64,000 nt of DNA from Rhizoclosmatium globosum (GCA_002104985.1 MCGO01000043.1:309797-373796); one strand, 5' to 3'. Shown: positions 21,061-31,400, counted from the stretch's first letter. Program-made: numbers and translations. Notes: a model not told the origin generated them from the letters alone.

Positions 21061-22194
21061 ATGAATAGCAACTCACGAGACAATGGCGATATGAAGCAGC
21101 AGAACGAGTCCAAAGTCATCCTGCTTGATTCAAAGAACTTTATTATTTGGAAACGCCTCCGCCTTCTTCGTATGTCAAAGCAAGAGACTAAAACGCTTGA
21201 AGCTTCCTATCAACCCCATCAGAACAATGCAGAACGTCCAGAAGCACCAGAAGAATGGGTGAAAATGTTGAACACAAAGGAAAAAATTGATGAATCAAAA
21301 ATGAAGGAGTTGAATGAATCATTCAAATTATATGAAAACAGATTGAAGTACTGGCAACTTGAAGACGATCGTGCAGCAAGTGAAGCTCTCGCAATGACAT
21401 CGGCTTTGAAAATTATTCATGAAGGTCTCACAAAATCTATGAAAGCTGATTATTCGTCATTTGATACTCCTGCTAAATTATGGGCCGAACTTACACGAAT
21501 CTATGGTCCCAAAAAACGCAACCAGAATACAAAGATCAAGAATCTGTATAATGCTCTGTATATTAAGCCTAATCAGTCAATGGAAGAATTTCTTGCTGAA
21601 GTCCGCAGAATTGAAGATATGTTAACAGCTATTGGTGAAACGTTCCATCTAGATATTAATTCTCAGAAAACTATTCGGCTTAAATTGGATAGTAGATTCT
21701 CGGGCGTTATAATGTTGTTTCGCATCAAAGAATACAGCACTGTTGCAGAAATTGAAGAGGATTTGAATGACTGCTGGATTGCTTACTGTGAAAGTATCGA
21801 ATTAGACAACAAGATTCAGGAGGAATCAACAGCTGTCGCAAATGTTACAATTGGAGGAAAACGACACCGTGGAAACCCTGGATCTGATCAATCAAACAAA
21901 CGTTATGCTGGCGGTAAACCTCAATGTCAACGCTGCCCCGGATCCCACAATCCGGACTGGGATTGCAATTCTTGTTGGAGTTGTGGATCAATGGATCATA
22001 TCAGCAGAATCTGTCCGAACAAAACCAAAAGGGGAAGTAATCCATCCAATCCCACTTCTACCTCAAACACCTCAAATAATGCTAACCCGAATGCACTTAT
22101 GACTGTAACTGCAACAACTGAACGAGCTTCTGAGAAACTGGTGAATGCTGGTCCAAAACATGTTGGTTGGGAACCTTACGTTGGTCTGCACTGA
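21061..22194 (+). CDS. Retrotransposon Gag (UBN2/Copia type) with CCHC knuckle
   Basis: About 377 aa from ATG 21061; an earlier in-frame ATG at 21031 lies inside the primer site. The N-terminal motif LLDSKNFIIWKRLRLLRM matches the Copia Gag 'L.G.NY..W' block. The central region has LWAELTRIYGPK, the 'LW..L...Y' block, and SMEEFLAEVRRIEDML. A Lys/Arg-rich stretch leads to a CCHC zinc knuckle CWSCGSMDHISRIC (CX2CX4HX4C), with further cysteines just upstream (CQRCPGSHNPDWDC). It should form the particle and bind element RNA. No pol follows: the frame stops and only noncoding repeats lie between it and the 3' LTR. Confidence 0.88.
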   Translation: MNSNSRDNGDMKQQNESKVILLDSKNFIIWKRLRLLRMSKQETKTLEASYQPHQNNAERPEAPEEWVKMLNTKEKIDESKMKELNESFKLYENRLKYWQLEDDRAASEALAMTSALKIIHEGLTKSMKADYSSFDTPAKLWAELTRIYGPKKRNQNTKIKNLYNALYIKPNQSMEEFLAEVRRIEDMLTAIGETFHLDINSQKTIRLKLDSRFSGVIMLFRIKEYSTVAEIEEDLNDCWIAYCESIELDNKIQEESTAVANVTIGGKRHRGNPGSDQSNKRYAGGKPQCQRCPGSHNPDWDCNSCWSCGSMDHISRICPNKTKRGSNPSNPTSTSNTSNNANPNALMTVTATTERASEKLVNAGPKHVGWEPYVGLH

Positions 22195-22351
22195 TTTTGA
22201 TACGTACTGTATTTGGTTTTGTTTTGATTATGTTTGTTAACGTTATTTATGTTTGATTCTGCTCTGAAACTGTTACTGTCGAACGATTAAATGTGCTTGC
22301 TGTCAACTGTCACGTAAACTGAACTGTAAACTGAAATGTAAAACTGTCCTG

Positions 22352-22672
22352 TATAGAACTTTAATGTTCTACTGTCCTGCATAGAACTTTGATGTTCTAC
22401 TGTCCTGCATAGAACTTTGATGTTCTACTGTCCTGTCTAGAACTATGTTGTTCTACTGAACTGAACGTATAGAACTTTATGTTCTACTGAACTGAACTGT
22501 ATGGAACTTTATGTTCTACTGAACTGAACTGTATGGAACTTTATGTTCTACTGAACTGAACGTATAGAACTTTATGTTCTACTGAACTGTATGGAACTGT
22601 GTTGTTCTACTGACCTGTATAGAACTGATGTTCTACTGAAACTGAATGCATTGAACTTGAATGTTCAACTGA
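22352..22672 (+). repeat. Tandem array of about 11 short hairpin units
   Basis: About 11 units of 26-33 bp repeat the pattern TATAGAAC-TTTAT-GTTCTA followed by CTGAACTGAACTG or CTGTCCTG spacers. Each unit contains an inverted repeat (TAGAAC...GTTCTA) able to form a 6-bp stem. The array lies between Gag and the polypurine tract of the element. Confidence 0.85.
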
Positions 22673-22731
22673 GGGGTATTGGTATATCAGACGGCTTTAA
22701 TTGAAATGATTACCAACGGATATTATTGAAC

Positions 22732-22739
22732 AGGGGAAG
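22732..22739 (+). other. Polypurine tract
   Basis: AGGGGAAG immediately before the 3' LTR, the expected plus-strand priming site. Confidence 0.7.
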
Positions 22740-22921
22740 TGTCAGAATCTGGCTATGCCCATCGGTTTTGTTCAATAATATATAGGAAGAGAAATCTTCT
22801 GAAAAACGCGACAATCGAGCATTGTCCTGCCCCGCCCTCCCCTGAACCTCATAAGCCGTCGTTCAGCCTTTCTATACTCGATAAGCCCGACTTACCTCTA
22901 CCACACCGAGTTATTCTGACA
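22740..22921 (+). repeat. 3' LTR (182 bp)
   Basis: Matches the 5' LTR with one difference and is followed by target duplicate AACAT (22922-22926). Confidence 0.93.
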
Positions 22922-22926
22922 AACAT

Positions 22927-23267
22927 CGGTTGATTAATGGTTGCAACTGGTAGATGTTGTTGCATTGTATGATGTACTGGGAATGAACCGTTTATGACGA
23001 TGACTCAAGTGCCGAATCAGTCAAACGTTGATACGCTCTCGAATTGGCGAGAGGCGAGGCCGACTTGCAGCCGAAGGATTGTCTCTCCGCACATTAGTAA
23101 GGCATCTCCATCTCCATCTATGCTTTTTTAAACAACCTGCAGCTCTAAACTCGAAAGAAGCATTCGATACGATAATACAGGGCTGCGCTTAAATAATGAT
23201 CAAAAACCTTGTTCCTGGAATTATTACCACGAAATGGTGATGTGGGTTCGGCTCCCCAGAAAAAAAA
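22927..23267. other. Intergenic upstream of C2H2 gene
   Basis: No gene seen. It continues the sequence interrupted by the retrotransposon. Confidence 0.45.
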
Positions 23268-24002
23268 ATGCCGACAGACCATCACCACGGCGACGACAGA
23301 CACATGAAAGTGCCTGACTGCATAAAAGCAGCGCAAAGAATTTTCTGGGAACACACCGCACAGTCAGCAATCTCACCCAACTCTCCCATGGGCAGCTTCT
23401 TCACAATGGACATGGATTGCTTCAACGATATGGCCTACTTCGATTACTCTATGTTGTTGGCACAATTCTACAATCAAGAACAGAAACCAACATGCATTCC
23501 TGACTTGGCCCATTTCGAAAACAGAAGCCTTCTTCAGTCTTTCTTGTTTGATGATGTATCAGTCATAAACGGATGTTCAACTGCAGCTACTAGTCCAACC
23601 ACATCTACTACTACATCCCTGGAGAACAGTCTTATGGACTCACAAGAATGCTTATTGGATTCGTTATTTATCGAAGCAAACCTGTCCAAGGAATTCGACG
23701 CCTCCGCCACAACACCCTCTTTAACAGCCTCGCCAACCGTAACTTTCCACCCTTCGCCTTCATACTCTGAATCAGAACCTGTGCTTCGAAGGACCAAGAA
23801 ATCGAGAGCAAAATCGAAAAGGGATTTCCTGTGTTCCTTCTGCGGCAACAAGTTTATCCGAAAGCAGGATATGCAACGGCACGAAGCTACTCACGAGGCT
23901 AAAAAGTACAACTGTCCAGTCGCTGGATGCGGTTACTCGTTTGCAAGAAGAGACGCACTGGCTAGACATATGAAGAGCATTCGGTGTCGAAGGCGGAAAT
24001 GA
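23268..24002 (+). CDS. Two-finger C2H2 zinc-finger regulator (tandem family)
   Basis: Intronless, 244 aa from the first ATG. Paralogues begin near MDMDCFNDMAYFDYS, so the true start may be ATG 23388 (MGSFFT) or 23406, and a TATA-like CATAAAAG at about 23320 agrees with that. Family landmarks are DYSMLLAQF, IPDLAHFENRSLLQSF with LFDD, and a Ser/Thr-rich linker. The fingers are CSFCGNKFIRKQDMQRHEAT-H and CPVAGCGYSFARRDALARHMKSIRC (CX4CX12HX5C). The Arg/Lys-rich end CRRRK and KKSRAKSKR before the fingers could act as nuclear localisation signals. It follows directly after the LTR element. Confidence 0.85.
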   Translation: MPTDHHHGDDRHMKVPDCIKAAQRIFWEHTAQSAISPNSPMGSFFTMDMDCFNDMAYFDYSMLLAQFYNQEQKPTCIPDLAHFENRSLLQSFLFDDVSVINGCSTAATSPTTSTTTSLENSLMDSQECLLDSLFIEANLSKEFDASATTPSLTASPTVTFHPSPSYSESEPVLRRTKKSRAKSKRDFLCSFCGNKFIRKQDMQRHEATHEAKKYNCPVAGCGYSFARRDALARHMKSIRCRRRK

Positions 24003-24744
24003 AAGAAACTGGTTGCAATATAGAAATTTACCATTAGTTTGTGCAATTATTGTTTCTTCCATGAGATTATTATTTTTTTCAAAGCCGTTTCTTTCCGAAC
24101 AGAGATGACAGGCTAAAATTTTCCATCTCCGTGCGCAAAACGTTTTCGGTGAAGGAAGACACATAAATTTTTCTCGTGGCCGACAGATTCCCCACGAATC
24201 GGAAATTTGCGCAAAGCAGAGCGGCTTTGGGCGTTTGGGACAGTGACGGCTTTATGTGAGGGACGCAAATACGACGTTTGAAAGAATACATATCACGACT
24301 TTACTAATGCAAGAAAATGTGGTGATATTTCAGATTGGAAGACACCTGCCGTATAATCTCTGGCCCCAATCCTTGTACTTCACATTCAGATGAACATTTC
24401 GAGAGTACATGCCATGATAAAAGCTGGACTTCCGATCTTGGAGGTTGATTAAGACCCTCATCGTTGTGAAAAACCCTCCTTTTATTCAAGCCGCTCTCAA
24501 GCCCGCCAGCGCTAAAGCCGCCAATGCAATGCTGAATATTTGTGTTCATGAGCATATCAAGTAGGATTGTTAAGTGTTGTCAGCATAAGTGAGTGGCTTT
24601 CTTGTCTTACTAAACTGAAAATGAATTTTTTTTGGCTTTCCTGGAGGCAGTTTGCCTTGGGAGGCCAGAATAACATCTCACGCCATGCACATTAAGAAGA
24701 GTGAAATGTTGGGTAAATCTTAGAAATATGACAGCTGCAAAAGC
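24003..24744. other. Intergenic between C2H2 genes
   Basis: No gene or repeat recognised. Confidence 0.45.
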
Positions 24745-25578
24745 ATGGGTTCGGTGACATTGTTTCCGGTCAAGCCTTCGGTTTCGAGAGCCGACAAGAC
24801 ACCGAAAGAACCGACTTTCGTGCCGAAGACTCAATTTTACCTTCAAAAGGATCCAGGAAACACCAACTGTCTGACTACATCACTCTTGCCTCAACATCAC
24901 CCACGAATGGACTACTGTTACTTTGCTGCCCAGCCTCAGCAGGCCTACGTTGACTATTCCGAGCTCCTCACACTGCTGTCTCAGTGCAGCAGCGAGCCGT
25001 TACGACACACACCAGATCTGAGCAAAGTAGAAAACGGAAACATAATCGAGTCCTTCCTCTTTGACGACAGCTTCACCTCTTCCGCAACCACTAGCCCCAA
25101 ATCCACCTGCGATACCTCTTGCACAGATTCAGATGAATTCAACATCACCGCCCCCGGATCTCTCTCACCACAACAGTTTTTCCCCTTCCCCAGCTTCCAG
25201 ATAGACCCGGAGGTCTCCGCCGTCAAGTCTTCCACGCAAAGCCCAATCCTGTCACAACACCCCCTTGTCGTCGGCGAGTTGGATGCCGAACAAGACTGTT
25301 ACTCACCAACCACCCGCATCCGAAAACCGAAACGAACAGCAACACGGACGACGAAAACAATAGTCGATCCATGTTTCGATCGGGCAAGAGACTTTTTGTG
25401 TACAATATGTGGGAACAAGTTCTTGCGGAAACAGGATATGCAGAGACATGCTGCTACACATGTGGAGAGGCAACATGTTTGTCAATCTAATGGATGTGGG
25501 TTTGCGTTTGCGAGGCGGGATGCACTTGTGCGGCATCAAAAGTCTTCACGGTGTAAAGGGTTTGTTGCGTCAAATTGA
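24745..25578 (+). CDS. Two-finger C2H2 zinc-finger regulator (tandem family)
   Basis: Intronless. ATG 24745 gives 277 aa, but homology with neighbours begins at MDYCYFAAQPQQAYVDYSE, so ATG 24907 is a strong alternative. Shared motifs are DYSELLTLLSQ, TPDLSKVENGNIIESF with LFDD, a Ser/Thr-rich stretch and an Arg/Lys-rich patch (RKPKRTATRTTK). Finger 1 is CTICGNKFLRKQDMQRHAAT-H. Finger 2 is CQSNGCGFAFARRDALVRHQKSSRC with cysteine as fourth ligand. Closest in layout to the 23.3-kb gene, suggesting duplication before or around the retrotransposon insertion. Regulatory targets unknown. Confidence 0.85.
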   Translation: MGSVTLFPVKPSVSRADKTPKEPTFVPKTQFYLQKDPGNTNCLTTSLLPQHHPRMDYCYFAAQPQQAYVDYSELLTLLSQCSSEPLRHTPDLSKVENGNIIESFLFDDSFTSSATTSPKSTCDTSCTDSDEFNITAPGSLSPQQFFPFPSFQIDPEVSAVKSSTQSPILSQHPLVVGELDAEQDCYSPTTRIRKPKRTATRTTKTIVDPCFDRARDFLCTICGNKFLRKQDMQRHAATHVERQHVCQSNGCGFAFARRDALVRHQKSSRCKGFVASN

Positions 25579-25784
25579 GAGGGTTGGATTTGTATTGTAC
25601 GTCCTTTTTGTTTATAACTTATAATACGTCGTTTTTTGTGTACCTTAGATTGAATGAAGCATTTGTTGATTTCATACATTAGTAACCAATTTGTCAACTT
25701 CTCTACAGATATATCTCTATTTCCTAATTCAACGAACATAAGAACCGTAAAAGAAGCATAATCAAGTAACCAACTATCTGAACT

Positions 25785-28393
25785 TTAGAACCACTTGGAC
25801 CGAGACAACCATCCATTCCAAACCTGCACACTTTCATTCTTCTCCTCAAGCCACTTCTGGAATGGCCCCACAGTCATGGAATCATCCACAACCGCACCTC
25901 TAGTCGCCCCTTCCAACAACGAAACAAGTTCCTGCACACTCTTATAAAACCTCTTCACATCCGCCAAATCAATTGGATTCGCACCACCAGAGTTTCTATT
26001 TGACGGAACAACCATACCCGCCGACACTGACTTTTGCCGACGCATTCTCACTGCCCGCGCAACTTCTCGCACAGAGGCGGGTAACGGGCCCGCATCCATC
26101 TCTACAACCGAAGCGTCACCCGCAGACTGCAAAAGCACGCTGAACACGGGGCTTGAGAAAATCCCGGGGACAGGTGGGTGTACACCCGTACGTCGCTTTG
26201 GTTTCACGGTATCGGTTGGGGAGGCCGGTTTCAGGCCTTCGAGGACGGTCAACTCGCTGGTTGTCATGACGTGTTCGAGCCAGGCTTGGGAGTCGATGAC
26301 GGTGTTGTGGAGGGCGGAGATCCATTTTGTTTTTGAGAGGTGTGGGGTTTCGGGTGAGGCTGTGATTAAGTAGGCGGCTCTGAGGATTTCTTTCTCGGCA
26401 CTGGGTGGGGAAAAAATGAGTTTTTGGTGAGTTGAATAGTGGGGAAAGATGATGGGAAACTCGTTTTTACCGTGCCATGAAGTCCAAGACTCTCGAACGA
26501 ACGCTTTTCAAAATCAGAATCGCACGGCAGAGTGGAATCAACATTCCTGCATCGAATGGAACAAGCACTCCTTCAACCATTGCTTGAATCGTCTCTCTTG
26601 CAGCTACATCACGGTCGCGATCGTCCGAGTTATCGTATTCCCCGTTGTTGACAAACTCAGACCCATTCCCACTCTCCGAAACAGGTTCCGCAAACAGACT
26701 CGCGAATCGAGAATCCAGGGTTCTAGAACGACCCCGCAATCCAATCGGTGAAGACGGGGTAGCACCGACCGTCCCACGTCTCATTGGTAACGCCGAAACC
26801 GCCAACGACTTTCTACGAATCACACCATCTGGAGCCACAACGACAATTGAATCTTCTTGCTTAATCGGTTGTGTTGGAACAGAAGCGGTCTTGAAGGACT
26901 TTTTGCGGGAGACGACGGACGATGGGACAACATAGACTTCTCCGTAATCTTCTTTTGTTTTTGTTGTCCCTTATCATCCACAATTGTTCCTCCAATCACG
27001 ACATCAACGAGGAAAGCGGCGAGGAATGGATGGTTTGGACCGAATTCGGCGCAAGCGACTTGCCACATTGAATTTAATACACCTATGCAGAGGTTTTGTG
27101 GTTAAATATATTAAGATCAGATCTACAAGGATGTCACCTCCGTGCGTCTGACCACACGCAGTCATGAATGGCAAAGTCCGTTGATCTTTAGAGTTGGCAG
27201 AAGGAGGAGACGCAAGAATCGCATTCGCAAGTGCTTGTTCCGAGAGGATTGATTTGAAGGCACGCAAGAGAAGGTCAATTTGCTGGTGTGCCGGGTTGGT
27301 ATCTGTTGGAATCGTTCTAAAAAGACTGTGTAGTGCGGATTCGACGTATTTGGCCAAGGTTTCAGTGGGAAGGACTTGTTGGAGGAGTTGGATAGGTGCT
27401 GGAACTTCGGTTGAATTGTTTGAAGGTGTGCATTCTTTCAGGAGAGAGACAGCACATTTCTCTGAAATTGCGTATCCGTATTTTTGAAGAATTTCGAATG
27501 TGACGGGAGTTGAGGATGGATCATATAGAGTTGAGGAGACCAATTTGTCGACTGCTTCTGTAGCAGAAACACCAGCATGCTTAATCAAAAACGATCCAAT
27601 TTGAGCGTCTAATTCATGAGCAATAACAGCCCACTTCCAGAATGATTTCCTGTAAATCACGGCACGCCGTTAACGATCAAAGATCTCCGACAACAACCAA
27701 CAAACAAACAATTACCAGAATGGATGTGCAACCGGAACAAGGACGGGAGTAAAACAATGCCCATAAACAACTTCCTTCAATGCCTCGACATCTCGCTTCT
27801 CAATACTCTGTTCAAACGAGGACGCATCTCCTTGTACAAGGCCCACCGACACAATTAAGTCCTCTCCATACAACTTGAAACCGAGGGCAACAAGGTGATC
27901 CATGGTATCGCTGGGAATCATGGAGACTGCCTCCGCATTGTCCCCGTTTGTCAGGTTCTCACCAACAAGCTGTTCAATCAAGAGTTTGGGCACATCGACA
28001 TTCATGCCCGTCGTCAGGACGGAAAAGACGCTCGGCGTTAGAGCGAACGGGTATCGAGTAGCAGCAAAGTGGAGGACGGTGTGTTTGCACGAGCTGTCAT
28101 GATCAAATTGGGTGAGTGTGTGTTTTAAGAGAACAACAAAGCAACCTTTCGATGAGGTACGCCGCGCGCAGCCTTGGATCAGCATCGATTGTGTTTCTGA
28201 GCAAAGAGCAGACGCGGCGCAGACGTTCGAGTTGGTTTGGATCGTCTTTGAGGAACCAGAGCGCATGCACGGCGAGTGGCGCACCGGCTGTCACTGTTGC
28301 TCGCTTGGTGAGAAGGCGGGCAAGGGCGCCGCGAGTGGTTGGAACGGGTGGAAGGGCGCTGGTGGTGCGCGGCCGGATCGATGTCTTTTGCAT
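25785..28393 (-). CDS. Unrecognised large protein, multi-exon
   Basis: No family recognised. The minus-strand reading starts MQKTSIRPRTTSALPPVP and continues through exons 28146-28393, 27716-28093, 27138-27649 and about 26960-27082. A long stretch to 26467 and a last exon to 25785 follow. The N-terminal half is helical and repeat-like (LAVHALWFLKDDPNQLERLR, LLIEQLVGENLTNGDNAEAV, FWKWAVIAHELDAQIGSFLI), reminiscent of alpha-solenoid proteins. The middle is basic and Ser/Pro-rich (RRKSLAVSALPMRRGTVG), and the C-terminus is helical again. At about 26930-26990 the frame changes from ...DDKGQQKQ to KEDYGEVYVVPSSVV without a usable splice pair, so either a base is missing in an A-rich run or an intron was not found. 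Total is over 700 aa. Confidence 0.55.
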
Positions 28394-29023
28394 TTGTTTG
28401 ACTTCTTCTCTACTCTTTCTTTCTTCTTTCTTCTAATACTACTGGCCGAAACTAACACATATTCAGAAGAGGAGAGATACTGGTGGAAAACAGATCAATG
28501 GAATCATTGAGTTCTATTCTGTGGCTCTCATGGACAGTTTAAACAATTTATCGTATTCCCAAACAGACTCAGTGAGTGTTGCGTGTTTTGTATTTGTTTC
28601 TGAGTTCATGACAAAGCAACACAATTTGGATTCGAAATTAAGAGTGCATCAACAAAAGAAATAAGGCACAAAAATTCTCAACTGTACCATCTTATATCAA
28701 CAGGCCCTCTTGGAGCTAGTTTATGTCACAGTGTCTGAATTTCATCGTGTCTGAAAGGGGCCAAATAAGGGGAAGTGTCTTGGTCCCAACAAAAATTGAC
28801 ATGTGTCTGAGTGTCTCATACCATCAGCCATCCTTTGCTCTTCTATTATGTCCCATTGTCGCTATGTATCATCATCAAATTCCTACGTACTTCTCGTCGG
28901 TTTGTATGTGCTGACACTAGAATGCACCAAATTCAGAAATTCAGATGTGTCTTGAGTTCGAATGAGTGTCTAAGACAGAGATTGCGGCAGTCCAATCAAA
29001 GTGCAACTGCCATCCACCCACGT
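28394..29023. other. Intergenic
   Basis: No supported gene. GTGTCTGA-like words recur several times, without spacing that suggests function. Confidence 0.4.
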
Positions 29024-29266
29024 TCATACGCTCCTTATTCGTTGCAGGGTATTGCGCAGATTCCGACACTCTTTAATGGGTCTTGTGTGTCCAAAGTCGA
29101 GGGCGAATGTTGCGCTTTGGCCGAGCGATTCGAGCGCAAAGTTGATGTCGAATTCGAGTGGCGCAACTGAAGACACCGACGAAGAAGACGCTGTAAAGAG
29201 TGGCGCGAGGAGAAGGTTGCTGTCGTCGAGGGTGGATTGGATGGCGGGAGGGGTGGGTGTGCTCAT
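29024..29266 (-). CDS. Small hypothetical protein (uncertain)
   Basis: An open frame of about 80 aa from ATG 29266: MSTPTPPAIQSTLDDSNLLL, then a Ser-rich stretch and FDINFALESLGQSATFALDF. The amino-acid composition looks protein-like and there may be a further exon downstream (a GTATGA donor near the end), but no family was recognised. The opposite strand shows nothing better. Confidence 0.3.
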   Translation of the reverse strand: MSTPTPPAIQSTLDDSNLLLAPLFTASSSSVSSVAPLEFDINFALESLGQSATFALDFGHTRPIKECRNLRNTLQRIRSV

Positions 29267-29351
29267 TCTGGGCCGCTTTCTCTTTCTTTCTCTGCGATTT
29301 AATGCAAATAATTGATACGGGTATAATTAATACTTTATTATTTAATGATTT

Positions 29352-30028
29352 TCATTCATCGGATTGCTTGCGGACACATCGTCGATTGAGTCGTTGGTGC
29401 CGGAGCATCGCATCCTTTCTGTTTCATGTTCAGAGACATAAGAAGGAGAACCCAGTCGCTTACCTCTTGAACTTGACTAAACACTTGTCGCATTCAAAGG
29501 ACCCGCTTTCATGGATTGTTGCATGCCGTTTGAAGTCGTGTTTCCTGGTAAACTAGAGCCACACGTTTGGTTAGTGCCAATGCCAGCATGAACAAGCCCA
29601 CGTACCTCTCGCGAACAGATTCCACACGTAAAAGGTTTTAAAGAAGGATGAGTCTGTGGTCGGCGAGGAGGACTTGTTGAGGTTGTGGACAGGGAAGAAG
29701 AAGGAGAGTTTTGGGTTGTCTCAGCCTCCGCCACCAACTCCAGACCCTGTCGCTGCTCCTGCCCAACTTGAACTGGCAGATATTCAGACATTTCTGCAGC
29801 TATCCGGAGCAAGTCCAGCACATTCGCAGGCTGTCCGGCGGCCTCGCTAGGCTCGTGTGGCTGTGCAGGAGGTGTTGGCTCTTGCTTGATGCTGCTGCCC
29901 TTTGCTTTCCATGAGGCTGCTCCTGCGTGAGATTCCTGGGTGGCAACAGTATCTACGAATAACCTCGGCGATGTCCGTAGATTATTTGATGAAGACTTGG
30001 CTGGAGAGGCTGCCTGGTGCAATATCAT
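29352..30028 (-). CDS. Two-finger C2H2 zinc-finger regulator with introns
   Basis: 192 aa from exons 29606-30028, 29464-29552 and 29352-29418, joined in frame. An N-terminal disordered region contains a helical patch (VLDLLRIAAEMSEYLP). Finger 1 is split by an intron after CGICSRE and continues FTRKHDFKRHATIH (CX2CX12HX3H). Finger 2 is CDKCLVKFKR|KDAMLRHQRLNRRC (CX2CX12HX5C), with a second intron inside. The finger layout is that of the local family, but the two introns and the opposite strand mark it as an older, distinct member. Its 5' end overlaps the likely first exon of the SAM-domain gene on the other strand. Confidence 0.78.
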
Positions 30029-30460
30029 TTCAATTCTCCTTCTTTTTTGGCCACGACTCCAACTTTGGAAGACCAGCTCTTGGAGCTACAGAAATTGAAG
30101 GGGGAGCAGGCTAAATTGTCAGTCCTCCTTGCTGAAGTTCAGAAGTTGGAGATTCCGCAAGCCCGTGCAATTCCTCAATACGATGCCGCCACAATTCATT
30201 CACGCGCTCGATCTATAGCTGAAGGTTCTGACTCTGTTTTTTCTCAAGAACCGACTGCAGATTGGTCTGTTGAGATGGTTGCAGACTGGGTGAAACAAAA
30301 GGGTGCCTCTGAAGAAGTTGTACAGTCTTTCAAAGCACAGGAAATCGATGGATCTATTTTGGTTACTCTTACGGCAGATGATTTGCGAAACGAACTCAAG
30401 GTGACAGCACTTGGACTTCGCCGAAAGATTTTGATGGCCATTGAAAAACTCCGAGGGTAA
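29971..30460 (+). CDS. SAM-domain protein
   Basis: Predicted 144 aa: exon 1 at 29971-30016 (MSVDYLMKTWLERLP) and exon 2 at 30072-30460, joined by a GTGCAA...GGAAG intron in frame. The second exon alone is certain; the first is inferred because exon 2 has no ATG of its own upstream of a stop at 29990. A coiled-coil-like segment (LLELQKLKGEQAKLSVLLAE) precedes a sterile alpha motif: WSVEMVADWVKQKGASEE, VQSFKAQEIDGSILVTL, then LRRKILMAIEKLR. SAM domains mediate protein or RNA contacts in signalling and scaffold proteins; the specific partner is unknown. It overlaps the 5' end of the C2H2 gene on the minus strand. Confidence 0.65.
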
Positions 30461-30605
30461 TATTGTTAATTGAATAACTAGATATTTTGTTACGTCGAAT
30501 ATGAATAAAGCAAGTGCGATATGGAACGAGTGTGCGATACTACAAAACTTGACAGCCAACCACGCAGTGTCAAAAATAAACATCTTTTTAATCATTTATT
30601 ATCAT

Positions 30606-31292
30606 TTAAATTATACTGCGGAGCTTGATTTCCAAATTCCAAAGTTGAATGGGATCTTCTGCCACAGCTCCAATTAATGCAAGCATCCTGTTTGTTTTTG
30701 GGATCTGTTTGAGTCCTCGAATTCGTTCAATTTGATTGTCAACTGCGCATTTCACCATTGATATATTGTGGTTCCAAGCATAATGCAACGACCAAGAGAT
30801 GATGTGATATCGCTGCTGACTCAGTTCAATTGGTGTAATTGTTGCAAACGCGTTCGCAGTGACACGGAATCCAATCTTAGAATCTTTCAGCTCTTTTGAA
30901 GGCTCAAGTGAATACATAGCAGGATGTTCCTTATAATAATCATTGATTGCGTTTAGAATTAATTCCTTTTTGTCCATACTATCACTCATGATGACTATGT
31001 TCTTGATAATGTTCCAAATCTGGTTATCAGACAGACCATATGGGCCAACAGCGAACAGCACCGGCCGATGTTCACACATGATAGGATTGAAAATATTGCC
31101 AACAGACTTCCATAACGAAGGGCTACGCACAGTATATTCATGATGGTTGAAACCGCTCTTTTTTGGATCGAGGAGGAACAGTTTGAGCGACACAGGATCT
31201 GTATTCGTCGTCATGTCCTCAATCCAAGGACCATCTTGATCCTTCGCTGATTTCCATTTCATTCCCCTCAACGGGTCTAACTGAATGGCCAT
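30606..31292 (-). CDS. Unknown protein of AT-rich island (228 aa)
   Basis: Intronless frame from ATG 31292, MAIQLDPLRGMKWKSAKDQD. It contains RPVLFAVGPYGLSDNQIWNI and a helical C-terminal half (IISWSLHYAWNHNISMVKCA). No signal peptide, zinc site or membrane segment is visible, and no family was recognised. It is co-oriented with the next two genes upstream, with about 110 bp to its neighbour, which together look like a set. The AT-rich codon choice differs from the housekeeping genes. Confidence 0.55.
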   Translation of the reverse strand: MAIQLDPLRGMKWKSAKDQDGPWIEDMTTNTDPVSLKLFLLDPKKSGFNHHEYTVRSPSLWKSVGNIFNPIMCEHRPVLFAVGPYGLSDNQIWNIIKNIVIMSDSMDKKELILNAINDYYKEHPAMYSLEPSKELKDSKIGFRVTANAFATITPIELSQQRYHIISWSLHYAWNHNISMVKCAVDNQIERIRGLKQIPKTNRMLALIGAVAEDPIQLWNLEIKLRSII

Positions 31293-31400
31293 CTGAGCAC
31301 AATGGATGGATGTTTTTCTCCTCCACCCTTCTCAAGCGTTTTCAAACTAAGTAAGTAAGTATTATTTAAAAAAATAACGACTTTCGCTTTTGAAATAAAC

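Larger units (their letters stand above)
20845..22921 (+). mobile_element. Gag-only Copia-like LTR retrotransposon (non-autonomous)
   Basis: Two 182-bp direct repeats (20845-21026 and 22740-22921) differ at one position (CTTACCGCT versus CTTACCTCT). Each begins TGTCAG and ends CTGACA. The 5-bp flanks are identical (AACAT at 20840-20844 and 22922-22926), a target-site duplication. One base after the 5' LTR lies GTTATGAGCCCAG, complementary to the anticodon arm of initiator tRNA-Met. A purine tract AGGGGAAG abuts the 3' LTR. The 1.7-kb interior has one ORF (Gag) and a tandem hairpin array; no protease, integrase or reverse transcriptase is present. The near-identical LTRs indicate recent insertion, helped in trans by a full-length relative. 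Confidence 0.92.

Noticed and set aside
20845..22921. Repeat pair considered as a CRISPR-like or satellite structure
   Set aside because: LTR ends, target duplication, Gag ORF and primer site explain it fully.
28723..29000. Recurring GTGTCTGA words, also seen near 40.5, 40.86, 42.4 and 50.05 kb
   Set aside because: Spacing and position relative to genes are irregular and the word is short enough to recur by chance; no site model could be defined.
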